A DNA stretch of 64,000 bases from Phaeosaccion multiseriatum (lineage: Eukaryota; Ochrophyta, other classes), in NCBI GenBank assembly GCA_965112735.1, contig OZ218952.1, positions 930,001-994,000 on the forward strand, read 5' to 3'. The notes below the pieces were generated by a model that ran no database searches, was not told the origin of the DNA, and worked only from the letters and a program-made list of their open reading frames with translations. This document shows positions 13,032 through 23,093 of the stretch, one piece after another. How positions within the stretch are numbered: the stretch's first letter is position 1; every line of letters begins with the position of its first letter. Both the position numbers and the translations under genes were made by a program.

Positions 13032-15844
13032 GTGCGAACAAAGACGGACGAATCGAACCGTCGACAGCACAGTACAGCACAGCGAAGCCCACACCACACC
13101 ACACGAACAGCCCCACCACACACTCAACGCCCGACTGACCGACCGACTGACTGACTGACTGACTGATCATTGACTGACGACTGACTGTACTGACAGACTG
13201 ACAGGCTGACCAACTCTCTCTCAAAAACCTGACTCACCTTCGAGTTCCCCTCGCTGTCGATTAGGAGGTTGAAGCGTTTGAGGCTTCCAAAGGGACTCAC
13301 GAGCTCCTTCACCTGCTCCGCCGCCAATTGTTGCGGCAGATTCGTCAACATGAGAATGGTGTCAGTGGGCTTCTTGACCACATTCAGGCCGAGCATGGCC
13401 GCAACACCCCCCTGGGGAAGCGTGCCCCCCGGGGCCATCCCCAGTCCCCCTGTGAGGGCAGCAGTAGCGGCCGCTTTGGCCGCAGCTTGAGCCTGAGTGA
13501 GAGGGTGGGGTGGGTGGGTGTGTGAGTGGGTGAGTGGGTGGGTGAGTGGGGGGCGAGTGACGGAGTGGGTGGGTGGGTGAGTGAGTGGGTGATTGTGTGA
13601 GTGAGTGAGTGAGTGAGTGAGTGATAGAGAAAGTGTGTGAGTGATAGAGCGAGTGAGTCAGTGTGTGAGTGAGTGTGTGAGCGCACAAGGAGTGAGTGAT
13701 TGCGTCAGTGAGTGAGTGAGTGAGTGAGTGAAGTGAGTGAGGTGAGTGAGGTGAGTGACTTACCGCTGTGTTGGCCGCGTGAGGCTGCCCCAGCGCCGCC
13801 GCTAGAGCCGAGGACACATCCACACTGCTGCCTACCGCACCCATCCCGCCCATACCCCCAATGCCATTTGTAAGCCCCGTGATTGGACCACCAAGTCCCG
13901 AAGCTGCCACACCCCCTACCCCTGGCACCATACCCGGCGCTACCATACCCGGCAGCATGCCCATGATAGGAATCGGAGCTGGTACAGCAGCAGCGGGGGC
14001 GAGGGGGTTCAGGGGGTTCGCCACCACCCCCCCCCCCCCTGCGGTGCCTGACGCAGCTGCCAGGGCAAGGTTCTTATTCATTCGCTCCACGCTCAAGTCT
14101 CCTACTGCGGGGTCACTAGGGGTCTCGTCTGACCCGCTCTCTCCCGCCCCGCCCTCTGCTTCTGGTCCTCCCCCTTCCCCCGCCTCGGCTCCCTCGCCCG
14201 CACACGCGCCCACGGCGACTCCGGCAGCGGCGTGAGCACTTGCCACCTGTTGTCCATTGAGAAGTATATGGGGGGAGGGGAGGGGAGGGAGGGGAGGGAG
14301 GGGAGGGGAGGGGAGGGGAGGGGAGGCGAGGGGAGAGAGGGGTGAGTTGGGGAAGTGTAGAACGAGTCGGCACTTGCGCTGAGGAGGTGGCGGTCATACC
14401 ATGGGGAGCTATCGTGCTGATTGATTGGCTGCACTGACTGACCAACTAACCGACTGGCTGACTGACTGACTGACTGACCAACTAATCGACTGGCTGACTG
14501 GCTGCACTGACTGGCTGACCGACTGCACTGACTGGCTGACTGGCTGACTGACTGAGTGACCAACGAACCGACTGCCTGACTGGCTGACTGACTGACCTGC
14601 TCGTCGGTGTAGCTCTTGGGCCGTCCGATCTTCAGCGCCACAGTTCCGTACTGAATGCCGTTCAACTTGAGAGAAGCATTGCACTCCTCGATACTCCTGT
14701 TGGCCGCACAGCCACAAGCCAGTCAGGTGAGTGGGTGGGTGGATGGCGAGTGAATAGAACAGAACGGGGAAGAGAGTGAGAGTGAGAGAGAGAGAGAGAA
14801 AACGGATGAGGCGATGCAAACAAAACAAGGTGTAGGACAGGGGAGGAAGGTGCAAACAGGCAGTAGGTCATAACATAATACAACACCTTCACTGCCCTGA
14901 TGAGGACCCCCCCCCCCTTCTCCCCCCTCCCTCCCTCCCCTCGTTTCCCAGCTCCTCCCTCCCCCTCCTCTCCATCTCCTATCGCACCTAAACTCGCAAA
15001 AGGCGTATCTGGCGTCAGCGCTGATCCAGGCGGTACGGATGGGGTTACCCGGTGCCGCCGTAAGCTTCAGGTGCTCCAGAGCGGCTCCCAGGAAGGCCTT
15101 CGTAGGAGGAGGAGGAGGAGGAGGAGGAGGAGGAGGAGGAGAGGAGGAGGAGGAGGAGAGGAGGAGGAGGAGGAGAGGAGGAGGAGGAGGAGGAGAAGAA
15201 AAAGGAGGAGGAGGAGAAGAAGAAGGAGAAGAAAGAGGGTAGCAGGCGGTGGGTGAAACATTTGCGGCAATGCAGTAGACATAGCTCCTCACCCAACCCA
15301 GTCGAATGAGACAGACAGAAAGACACTCTCCGCAAGCACTTTTGATACAAGAAGCTCGAGGCCGGTTCGTCCGGCTCTTCTACCGACTCTCTCTCCCTCG
15401 TTGTCGTTCTCTCTCTCTCTTATCTCTCTCTCCCTTTCTCCCTCGCGCTCTTCCTTTTCCTCTCTCTCTCCCGCTCTCCCTCTTATATCTCACTCCCTTT
15501 CTGCCTCACTCTCTTCCTCGCCCTCTCTCTCTCCCTTTCTCTCTCCATCTCTCTCTCTCGCACTCTCTCTCATGTCTCTCTACCCATCTCTCTTTTCTCT
15601 CCAGCTATCTCATCTATCCATCGAGTTGGTGGTCCGGGCTGCTGCCAGGAGGAGGCGCACCAGTCTATCTCTCAATCTACGTTTTTTCCCGTCTGATGTA
15701 TCCATCTGTCTACGTATCTATCTTCGGATTACACATCCTTCACTTAGTACTCAAGTGCACCCCCCCCCTACATTCCACCCCTGCCACCCCGTGAGTGGAT
15801 CGCATCAGACAGACAAGACGGCAGGACGATTTCTCCTCCTCCTT

Positions 15845-15888
<44 letters not shown>

Positions 15889-17156
15889 GCTACTACTACT
15901 ACTACTACTACTACTACTAATCCTACTACTACTACTCCTTCTAATACTACTACTACTACTACTACTACTGCTACTACAATTACTACTGCCACTACTACTC
16001 CTTCTATGATCTCCCCCTCCCCATATACCTGGAGTTGAGGCCCGGTGATGCCCGGGGGAAGGCTCCCCACGTAGATCTCGCGAGCTGGCTTGGTCTCCGG
16101 GTCCCCAGGTGTGCCCACATCACCATTGAGTAAGCCCACCTTTCCTCCCACCAGGGTGACGGTAGTCGGGGCGGCAGCAGCAGCAGCAGCAGCAGCGGCT
16201 GAGCCGTCTCCCGCTACGCCATTGGGCTGAGCCGCTCCACCAACAGCACCAGCAGGGGCGGCAGACATGCGAAGTAGCGTGAGCTTCTGCAGCGCCTCCA
16301 CTACCCCGATGCCAGGGTTGCTTCTCATGACCATTTCCAGCGTAATGCCCCCGCTCTCAGCCTCCTTCTTCTTCTTCTTGTCGCCCTCTCCTTCCTTGTC
16401 CTTGTCTTTGCGCGAGTGGCGGCTGTGACTGCGACTCCGCTCTCGTCTGCTACTGCGGTGGCGGTGCCTGCTACTGCTCCGCCTACCACTGTCACGATCT
16501 CGGCTACGGTCTCTGTCTCTGCCTCTCCGCCTGCTGTCACCGCCGCTCCCCCTTCGTCTGTCGTGAGACCTCGACCGGCTCCTCCGGCTGCTGGTTCGCT
16601 CCCTCTCTCTATACCTCCGACCGTCCCTATCCCTGCCGCCCCTGTCCCGATCCCGCCTGCTGGGGCTCCTGCTCCCGTCTCTCCTGCTGCTCTCTCTCCT
16701 CCTGCCCTTGGGCAAAAGTATTTCCCCCCCCGACCCGTCCCTACTGCTACTCCTCCTCCTCCTGCTCTCCCCCTCCCTGTCTTTGCTCCTGCTACCCCGT
16801 CTCCGGTGCTTGCGTTCGCGCGACTTTGAGCGATGCCGATGGCTCCTTCTGCTGCTCTTTCTGCTGGTGCGCTCACGCGTATCTTTGTCGCCCTCCTCTT
16901 TGTCGCCCTCCTCTTTGTCGCCCTCCTCGTTGTCGCCCTTCTCGTTATCAACCCCCCCCTTCACTTGTTCCTCGCCCTGATCCTCTGTTTGAACGCCATC
17001 CACATCCTCTCTTCCACCACCATCTCCCTCACCGTGCAAACCGCCCTTCCCAGCACTGCCCTCCTCCTCTGGCCCGCCCTCCCCCCTCTCCTCCTTTCCT
17101 TCCTCCCCCACCTCCTGCTTCTCCTGGTCATCATTTTCTTCGCGGCCGTCTGTCAT
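11259..17156 (-). CDS. U2AF2: Splicing factor U2AF large subunit (U2AF65-like)
   Basis: Binds the polypyrimidine tract and recruits U2 snRNP in the nucleus. Seven exons on the minus strand join in phase to 978 residues: 17156-16029, 15097-14988, 14696-14597, 14246-13764, 13492-13238, 12551-12375, 11942-11259. Exon 1 encodes an acidic start, a long Arg/Ser/Asp RS domain and the beginning of RRM1 (REIYVGSLPPGIT). RRM1 ends with YAFCEFR and LKIGRPKSY. RRM2 follows with ILMLTNLPQQL. The last exon holds the C-terminal UHM (IRLKNMV, GCGKIFVKFEN). The human UHM Arg-X-Phe loop appears here as Lys-Thr-Phe. The order RS, RRM1, RRM2, UHM is that of U2AF65, but the protein is about twice the human length because of a Gly/Met/Pro/Ala-rich exon (14246-13764) and an acidic tail. 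ATG at 17156 was preferred over the in-frame one at 17225 because it starts an acidic N-terminus without a hydrophobic leader. Confidence 0.92.
13500..13763. repeat. (GTGA)n array in a U2AF intron
   Basis: GTGAGTGA tetramers, pyrimidine-rich on the U2AF coding strand, span the intron 13763-13493. A related ACTG/ACTGACTG array fills 14400-14596. Both repeat families supply many cryptic GTGAGT sequences. Confidence 0.8.
15838..16005. repeat. (ACT)n trinucleotide array in U2AF intron 1
   Basis: Tens of ACT/TAC triplets with occasional interruptions lie in the 931 bp first intron (16028-15098) of the U2AF gene. The remainder of the intron holds CTCT tracts and a GGA array next to the acceptor. 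Confidence 0.85.
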
Positions 17157-17315
17157 CGCAAGCAGCAGGATAAAAAAGAGAAGCACAGACTCTGTTGTGG
17201 GGCGAGAGTCCAGATCGATGTGCATCGATCATCGATTTTTGGATGGCACTCCATGTAAACTGTTTCTTCTTCCCTGCTTCTTCCATCCTGCTTTCTCCTG
17301 TGCCCTCTCTCCATC
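17157..17315. promoter_or_regulatory. Short divergent promoter region between U2AF and the CaaX-box gene
   Basis: Only 159 bp separate the two opposing ATG codons. The stretch is pyrimidine-rich on the plus strand near 17270-17315. I see no convincing TATA element. Shared bidirectional control is an inference from spacing. Confidence 0.4.
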
Positions 17316-17684
17316 ATGGAGGGGCGGGCGTGGACGTTCGAGGACGTGAAGAAGGCCTATTTTAGGCACGAGCAGCTTCGGCAGACGCAAGACCCCATGA
17401 GGCACTACCTCTACGGCGTCGCGCTTGAGATGGCGGGCAACGAGGACTGTGACGACAAGTACATGCTCTTCGTCTCCGAGGTCATCCACTTGCACTCGTC
17501 CGCCGAGCAAGGGGCGGAGTTCTACTCCAGCAAGGCCAAGGGGGCGAAGGGGGCTAGCCCACAAGACAGGGAGTGGTTTGAGCACATGGCTGTCATCTTG
17601 AGACGTCCACCAGTAAAAGACGGGAAGAGGAGAGCCTCGCAACAGATGTCCACAAAGGGAAGCCAAACCTGTGCCGTTATGTGA
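17316..17684 (+). CDS. Small 122-residue protein with a C-terminal CaaX box, function unknown
   Basis: An uninterrupted frame from ATG (MEGRAWTF) to TGA encodes a hydrophilic protein with no signal peptide or membrane segment. The last four residues are Cys-Ala-Val-Met, a good CaaX prenylation signal, preceded by a Lys/Arg/Ser/Thr-rich linker (GKRRASQQMSTKGSQT). The body is Trp/Tyr/Glu-rich and predicted globular. I do not recognise the family. The sequence looks coding: non-repetitive, balanced composition, and its own divergent promoter with U2AF. The codons for the CaaX box and stop are repeated just downstream (17691-17707). Prenylation and membrane attachment are inferred from the terminus only. 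Confidence 0.6.
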   Translation: MEGRAWTFEDVKKAYFRHEQLRQTQDPMRHYLYGVALEMAGNEDCDDKYMLFVSEVIHLHSSAEQGAEFYSSKAKGAKGASPQDREWFEHMAVILRRPPVKDGKRRASQQMSTKGSQTCAVM

Positions 17685-18175
17685 GGGCAGACCTGTGCCG
17701 TTATGTGGGGGCAGGGTGGGGCGACGAGCCTCCCCGGAGGGTTGGTACTCTTTTCACCGAGCAGGAAGGCGGCACGAGCAGCAAAGCCTGCAAGCGGCAG
17801 CAGGCGCCCACAAAACTTACGAGAGACACGAGAGGGGGAGAGAGAAGAGAGAAGAGAGAGAGAGCCCTTCTTCGCGCGAGAGGTTGTACGAAATTACCAT
17901 TTGGAAGAACTTCGGGCGGTGCTGTCACGATGCGGCATACTGCCTCAGGAAGCGCACGACAAGATGCGAGAACAGGGTACGTGTTTCGTGTTTTATATCT
18001 CGTAACAGGGTGTTTACATCGGGCACCACACCCGAACCGAGGGAAGAGCCTGAGGGAGGAGCCTGGTGGGAGGGGGGGGGGCTGAGAGGTAGAGTGGGGT
18101 CACAAGAAAAGGGCCGCCTTTGGGGGCGTGTCATCGCACCACACACACATCCCCACCCTCCCCCTCACTGACAAG
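17685..18175. other. Convergent intergenic region with a direct repeat
   Basis: This 491 bp lies between two stop codons. It begins with a 17-base direct repeat of the preceding gene's end. The rest is unremarkable GC-rich sequence with short open frames I do not credit. Confidence 0.5.
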
Positions 18176-19571
18176 TCAGCGGCTTGGCTCCTTCTTCTCA
18201 ACGCATCCTCTAGCTGCTGCTGGGGCATCGGCTTGGTCCTCCTTGGCCGCCGTCGTATTACCCACCTCCTCTGTCTGATGCCCCTCCCCCTTCCTCATCT
18301 CCGCCTCCTGCTCCCTCTTCTCCTCCTCCTCTCTCCTCTGTCTGTCTCCCCTCAGACACTGGAGCTCTCCCCCCACCGCAGCCGCCGTGCTAAGCACCGC
18401 CGCAGCCACGCTAACATACTCCACCTGCACTATGGCAGTGTGGGGCAAACAATCCTGCCATAGGGCCCCTGCAATGACCAAGTGAGCGAGGGCATCGCCG
18501 AGGTCACAAATGGCAGCCACTGCGAAGAAAGGCGCGGCGTTGATGGTATCAATGCCCCTACTCCCTGCATCGGCTGCGCTCTTGGCCTTGAGGTACAAGT
18601 CCAGCTTGTCTTTCTCCAGGCGGTACCGGAGCAAGTCCGCTCTGCTCCCGTGCGGTACGGTCCGTACACACGGGTTGAATCGATGATGATTGATGATTGG
18701 TCGTGTTGGGAGGGAACGGGGAGGGGCGGCAGTGGGGGAGAGGGCAAACAAACACTGAATGACGAACAAGACCTCGAGCAAGGAGCGGCAGATAGAAGGA
18801 GACATTCGCCGAGCAGCGCTTGCCACTGCGGAGGAAGAACGCCTCATGAGCTGAGGAGAGGTTTTGACGCCTCCCGGGCACCACACCGGCAGCAGGCCTC
18901 CTATCTTGTTCACATCATGAGACGCAACGAGCGACTCTCGACACGACGTGCAGTAACTAATAAAAAAGAAGCATCGCACCCACGCACCTGCACATGAAAA
19001 TTGCGAAGGCGGCCCCAGCCACAGGGAGGGTGATCAAGACTCCGCGCCCCAGCCGGGCCACTGCTCGCTTGCCCAGCACCTTGCCCGAGGCTTTTTCGGC
19101 CAGCGTTTCCACCCAGGAGAGGGCCTGGCCGCGGGCTCGCTGCCCCTCTCGCTCTCCGAAGAACTCGACCGCTGCCTGACTCGCTCTGTTTGCTGTTCTT
19201 TCCACGAGGCGGAGCCCTGCCTTTGTCTTCTTGTGGTTGCCGCCCCGCTTCACGGTCTGCTTCACGACCACCCGCTCCACCACTCTCTCCAGCGCTTTGA
19301 GCGAGGCCTTCTCCTGCACCCGATGCTCCACCTGGTGTCTGGCCGCGTCCATGCGCTTTTTGCTTTCCTTGCTTTCTCCATCGTCGCTGCCTTCGGTCGC
19401 TTCGTTGCGTACTAGCGCCTTTGTGGTGTCTTTATTCTTACCTTGGTCGGTCGAGAACTCCCCCCCTTGTCCTCCTCCTACCCTTCTGCTGCCGAGACCA
19501 AGCCTGCCTGCTGCTTGCCTTGTCCTCTTCCAAGCCGAGCATCTTACCCTGCACCGTGCCAGCGAAATCAT
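18176..19571 (-). CDS. Unrecognised two-exon protein, possibly organelle-targeted
   Basis: Two minus-strand exons, 19571-18988 and 18641-18176, join with matching phase to 349 residues. The N-terminus (MISLARCRVRCSAWKRTRQ) is Arg-rich, lacks acidic residues and resembles a mitochondrial presequence. The middle is Lys/Glu/Arg-rich helix. A hydrophobic stretch near the splice junction (GVLITLPVAGAAFAIFMC) could span a membrane, and exon 2 has further Ala-rich hydrophobic stretches (INAAPFFAVAAICDLGD, VSVAAAVLSTAAAVGG). The C-terminal third is Glu/Lys-rich and charged. No family was recognised. The consistent phase, the GT donor and the AG acceptor support the model. Mitochondrial membrane location is an inference. 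Confidence 0.6.
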
Positions 19572-19996
19572 TTCAAAAAACCTTCTTCCAGCGGGGAAAG
19601 TCTTCCATCTGGGAACGCTGTCTCTTTTTCAATCATACTTCGCCCAGATGGAACGTTGTTTAATCGAGATCATACTGTACTTCGCCCTCCATTTCACAAC
19701 ACAGCTAGTTGGTTCTCCAGGGATCTTCAGGTTGGCGACTGCTGGCGAGAGCGTTCCAACAAAATTTCCGCTGCCATCTCTCTCCCTCCCTTTCTACCAC
19801 TGTGACGCCGTAGCTGCTTCTGCTGCTGCTTCTGCTGCTGCTGCTGCTGCTACTGTTTTTGCTGCTGCTGCTTTCGCTTCCGGCGCCTCGTCTTGGAGTG
19901 AATAGAGCTCCCTTCGGCGCCTTTCAGGGCGGCCCCGCTCGGAGGGGGGAAGGTTTTCAGAGGGGGCTGCCGCTCTGGACACAGTGGAGGGGTGCC
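19572..19996. promoter_or_regulatory. Divergent promoter region upstream of VAMP7
   Basis: The opposing ATGs are 425 bp apart. The interval includes a run of CTG triplets at 19808-19875. No clear core promoter element is seen. Confidence 0.35.
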
Positions 19997-21149
19997 ATGC
20001 CGATTGTGTATGCTCTCATCGCAAGGGGGACGAGCGTGCTCGCGGAGTTCACGCAATCGTCAGGAAATTTCACCACCGTCTCCAGGGTGTTGCTTAGCAA
20101 ACTCAGCTCCGAAGATGGCAAGATGTCGTACGTGTATGACAATCACGTCTTCCACTACATCACTGAGCAGGGCATCACGTACCTGTGTATGGCGGACGAG
20201 CAGGCCAAGCGGAGAGTACCCTTCGCTTTTCTGGAGGAGATCAAGCAAAAATTCATGACCGCGTATGGAGACAGCGTACACAGCGCGCTAGCGTTCAGCA
20301 TGAATGAGGTGGGGGTGGGTGGAGGAGGAGGGGGGCAGGAGGAGGACTAGGGTGGAGGCTCTTGGGATGTAAAGAAGACAGAAACATATGGCGACCCCCT
20401 TTGCTTCGGTCTGCTCTCGGTATTGCCTGCACACGTCTCATCTCAGTTTTCCTCTTCCCTCCCTCCCTCTCTCTCACACACTCTCTTTCTCCCTCCCTCT
20501 CTCTCTCTCTCGCTCTGCTCTGTTGTTCTCTACCCCCCCCTCTCTCTCTCTCTTGCTCTGCTCTGTTGTTCTCTACCCCTCTCTCTCTCTCCACTCCGCT
20601 GCGTGCATCTACCCTGCCCCCCTTCCCCCCCCCGCTGCTTGTGGCTGGGCTGAACAGGGCTTTTCCCCCGTGCTACAAAGGGAGATGGACTACTACAATG
20701 GCGACCCCAGCGCCGACAAGCTCACGCATGTGCGCAGCCAGATCGACGAGGTCAAAGGCGTCATGGTGGAGAACATTGAAAAAGTGCTCGAGAGGGGCGA
20801 GAAGATAGGTGAGTGAGGGGGTGGTGGGGTGAGTGAGGGGGTGAAGGAGGGAGGGAGTGAGAGAGCGAGGGATGGACTCGATGAGGGAGGGGTGGAGTGA
20901 ATGAGGGAGCGAGGAAGTGATTGGGAGCGAGGAAGTGGGTGAGTGAGGGGTCCGAGTGAGTGAGTCGAAGGGAACAAGGGAGTGCATGGGTGGATGGATG
21001 GGGTGAGTGAGTGGGTGGGTGAGTGAGCGAGGGAGGAGGGGCAGAGAGGGCGTTGGTGGGTTGGGTTTGGGTGGAGAGGCAGGCAGTGGCGCCGCACCAC
21101 TCTGCCACTCTGTGCTTTGAGAGGGCGCCTGATGGCGAGCGAGAGGAAC

Positions 21150-21208
<59 letters not shown>

Positions 21209-21231
21209 TCTCTCTCATTCTCTTTCTCTCC

Positions 21232-21297
<66 letters not shown>

Positions 21298-22544
21298 TTT
21301 CTGCTTGTATTCCTTTGCGATTGCTCCTTCTACGTCTCTTCGCGGCTACCGCCCGGACCTGGCCTCCTTGGTGCCTTTCCCCGGATTGCCCTTGACCCCC
21401 GTTGATGAAATGAATTAAACCACCCCCCCGCACGCACGCGCAGAACTGCTGGTGGATAAGACGGACAGACTGAACCAGCAGGCCTTCCGCTTCGACAGGG
21501 CCTCCAAGCAGCTGCAGCGCCAAATGTACATGCGCAAGGTGAGGCGTGTCCGCAGTTACAGCGATACGTGTAACAGTGGTGTAACTGTAGTGGGGGGGGA
21601 GAGGACGAAGGCAGCGGAATTGCGAGGGTGTTTGCACTAGTAGCGGTGGTGGTGAAGGGGAGTGTAGCGATAGCAGCAGTAGCAGCCTTGACCATGGTGG
21701 TGGTAGCAGCGATAGTAGCGGTGGCAGCGGTAGTAGCCTTGACCGTAGTGGTGGGTACTTGAGTAGTAGCTGAGTACAGCATGAGTACAGCATGAGTACA
21801 GCTGAGTACCGCAGAGTGCAGCAGAGTGCAGCTGAGTACAGCACGGCAGACTGTGCAAGACCCACCCACCCCTTTGTCATTCATCCATCTGTCGTGTGAG
21901 TTGGTAGGCAGGTACGTTGGTAGGTAGGTAAATAGGTAGGTACGTGGGTATAGGTAGGTAGGTAGGGAGGTAGGTAGGTGGGTAGGTCGGTAGGTACGTA
22001 GGTAGGTAGGTAGGTAGGTAGGTAGGTAGGTAGGTCGGTAGGTAGGTAGGTAGGTAGGTAGGTCGGTAGGTATAGGTGTGTATATATAGGTAGGTAGGTA
22101 GGTAGGTAGGTAGGTAGGTAGGTAGATAGGTAGATAGGTAGATAGGTAGGTAGGTAGGTAGGTAGGTAGGTAGGTAGGTAGGGAGAAGGAGAGAGGAGGA
22201 AGGGAGGTGGGTAGGTAGGTAGGTAGGTAGGTGGGTAGGTGGGTAGAAAGGTAGGTAGGTAGGTAGGTAGGAGGAAGGAGGTAGGTGGGTGAGGAAGGAG
22301 GTAGGTAGGGCGGTACGCATGCAGCAGCACGGCTACCCCTGCCCCCGTCTGTCCTCCTCTGCGCGTCGCGTCCCATTCCTTTCCCCTCGGTGGTCGCCCT
22401 CGGTGGTCGCTCCTCTGACTCTCTCGACTCGACTTCCCTCTCCCTTAGGTCAAGCTGTATGCAGCACTGGGAGCAGGCGTGACAACGATCATCTTCTTCT
22501 GTGCAGCCTCTTCGTGTGGGGGGGTCACCTTTCCGCAGTGCTGA
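19997..22544 (+). CDS. VAMP7: VAMP7-type longin R-SNARE
   Basis: Vesicle SNARE for fusion with endosomal, vacuolar or plasma membranes. Four exons (19997-20308, 20658-20808, 21444-21538, 22449-22544) join in phase to 217 residues, the usual VAMP7 length. Exon 1 is a longin domain beginning MPIVYALIARG and containing FHYITEQGITYLCMAD. Exons 2 and 3 form the SNARE coiled coil (VRSQIDEVKGVMVENI, LLVDKTDRLNQQ) with Arg at the zero layer in VLERGEKI. Exon 4 supplies a basic linker and the C-terminal membrane anchor (LGAGVTTIIFFCAASS). The last intron is 910 bp and mostly a GGTA array. The start follows directly from the longin domain. Confidence 0.95.
21160..21290. repeat. (CT)n array in a VAMP7 intron
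   Basis: A nearly pure CT dinucleotide tract lies in intron 20809-21443. GTGAGTGAGG-type repeats on the 5' side (20810-21020) make the intron strand-asymmetric: purine-rich first half, pyrimidine-rich second half. Confidence 0.85.
21895..22310. repeat. (GGTA)n array in the last VAMP7 intron
   Basis: Roughly 400 bp of GGTA tetramers are interrupted by GGTC, GGTG and GATA variants. The tract keeps open frames on the minus strand (Leu/Pro/Thr/Tyr repeats) that are not genes. The same GGTA unit recurs in a protease intron at 32146-32375, and its complement flanks the CCTG tract near 52930 and 54062. Confidence 0.85.
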
Positions 22545-23093
22545 CGTGCTGACTCGCTCGCTCGCTGACTCTGGCACTCTTCGAGCACTCTGGCACCCAT
22601 CCGCCCGGCGATGGGTGGGGAGGTGGCTGGTCGTAAGTCGACAAATTCCAACTTTCTGTGTGCACTCTCTTATATATCCTCTGTGGTGTGGAACAATTGT
22701 TAATATTAGTCGAATAGCCTCTGGGGAGCGAAATTTGACGTCGCTTTCACGACTTGGCCCCCTTGGGAAACGGTGCCCCAGGGGGGTTTCCTTTGGCTTT
22801 GCGCCTTCGGGCTTATCTGTCGGGAGCAACCGGAAAGCCTCTGCGCGTGCGGGACGTCCAAAACCCATGCAGCTGCTGCGGTGTTGTTGTGGTGGTGTGC
22901 TGTACGCTTTGCGATAGCGTCGGCGAATCGGTGGTTGGGCGCCGAGCAACTAATTGTCACCCTCGGGGGGCTTGCCGCTGAGTAGACAGGAGCTAGGTCC
23001 TGCATTTGCCCTCCTGGCTTCGAGGCTGAAGTCTCCTCTGTCCCCCCTGCCCGAGGTTGAAAGCAGGGAGGGGACGGAGGAGGAAGGGGCAGG
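22545..23093. other. Intergenic region between VAMP7 and the EF-hand/PH kinase
   Basis: This 549 bp contains the VAMP7 3' region and the promoter of the next gene. Complex sequence with overlapping open frames on both strands is present, but nothing recognisable. A short dyad-like GGGGCACCG/CGGTGCCCC relation lies around 22770-22780 and 23268-23277. Confidence 0.4.

Noticed and set aside
21877-22330. Minus-strand frames rich in Leu-Pro-Thr-Tyr
   Set aside because: Translations of the GGTA array in a VAMP7 intron; all frames are open because the repeat lacks stops.
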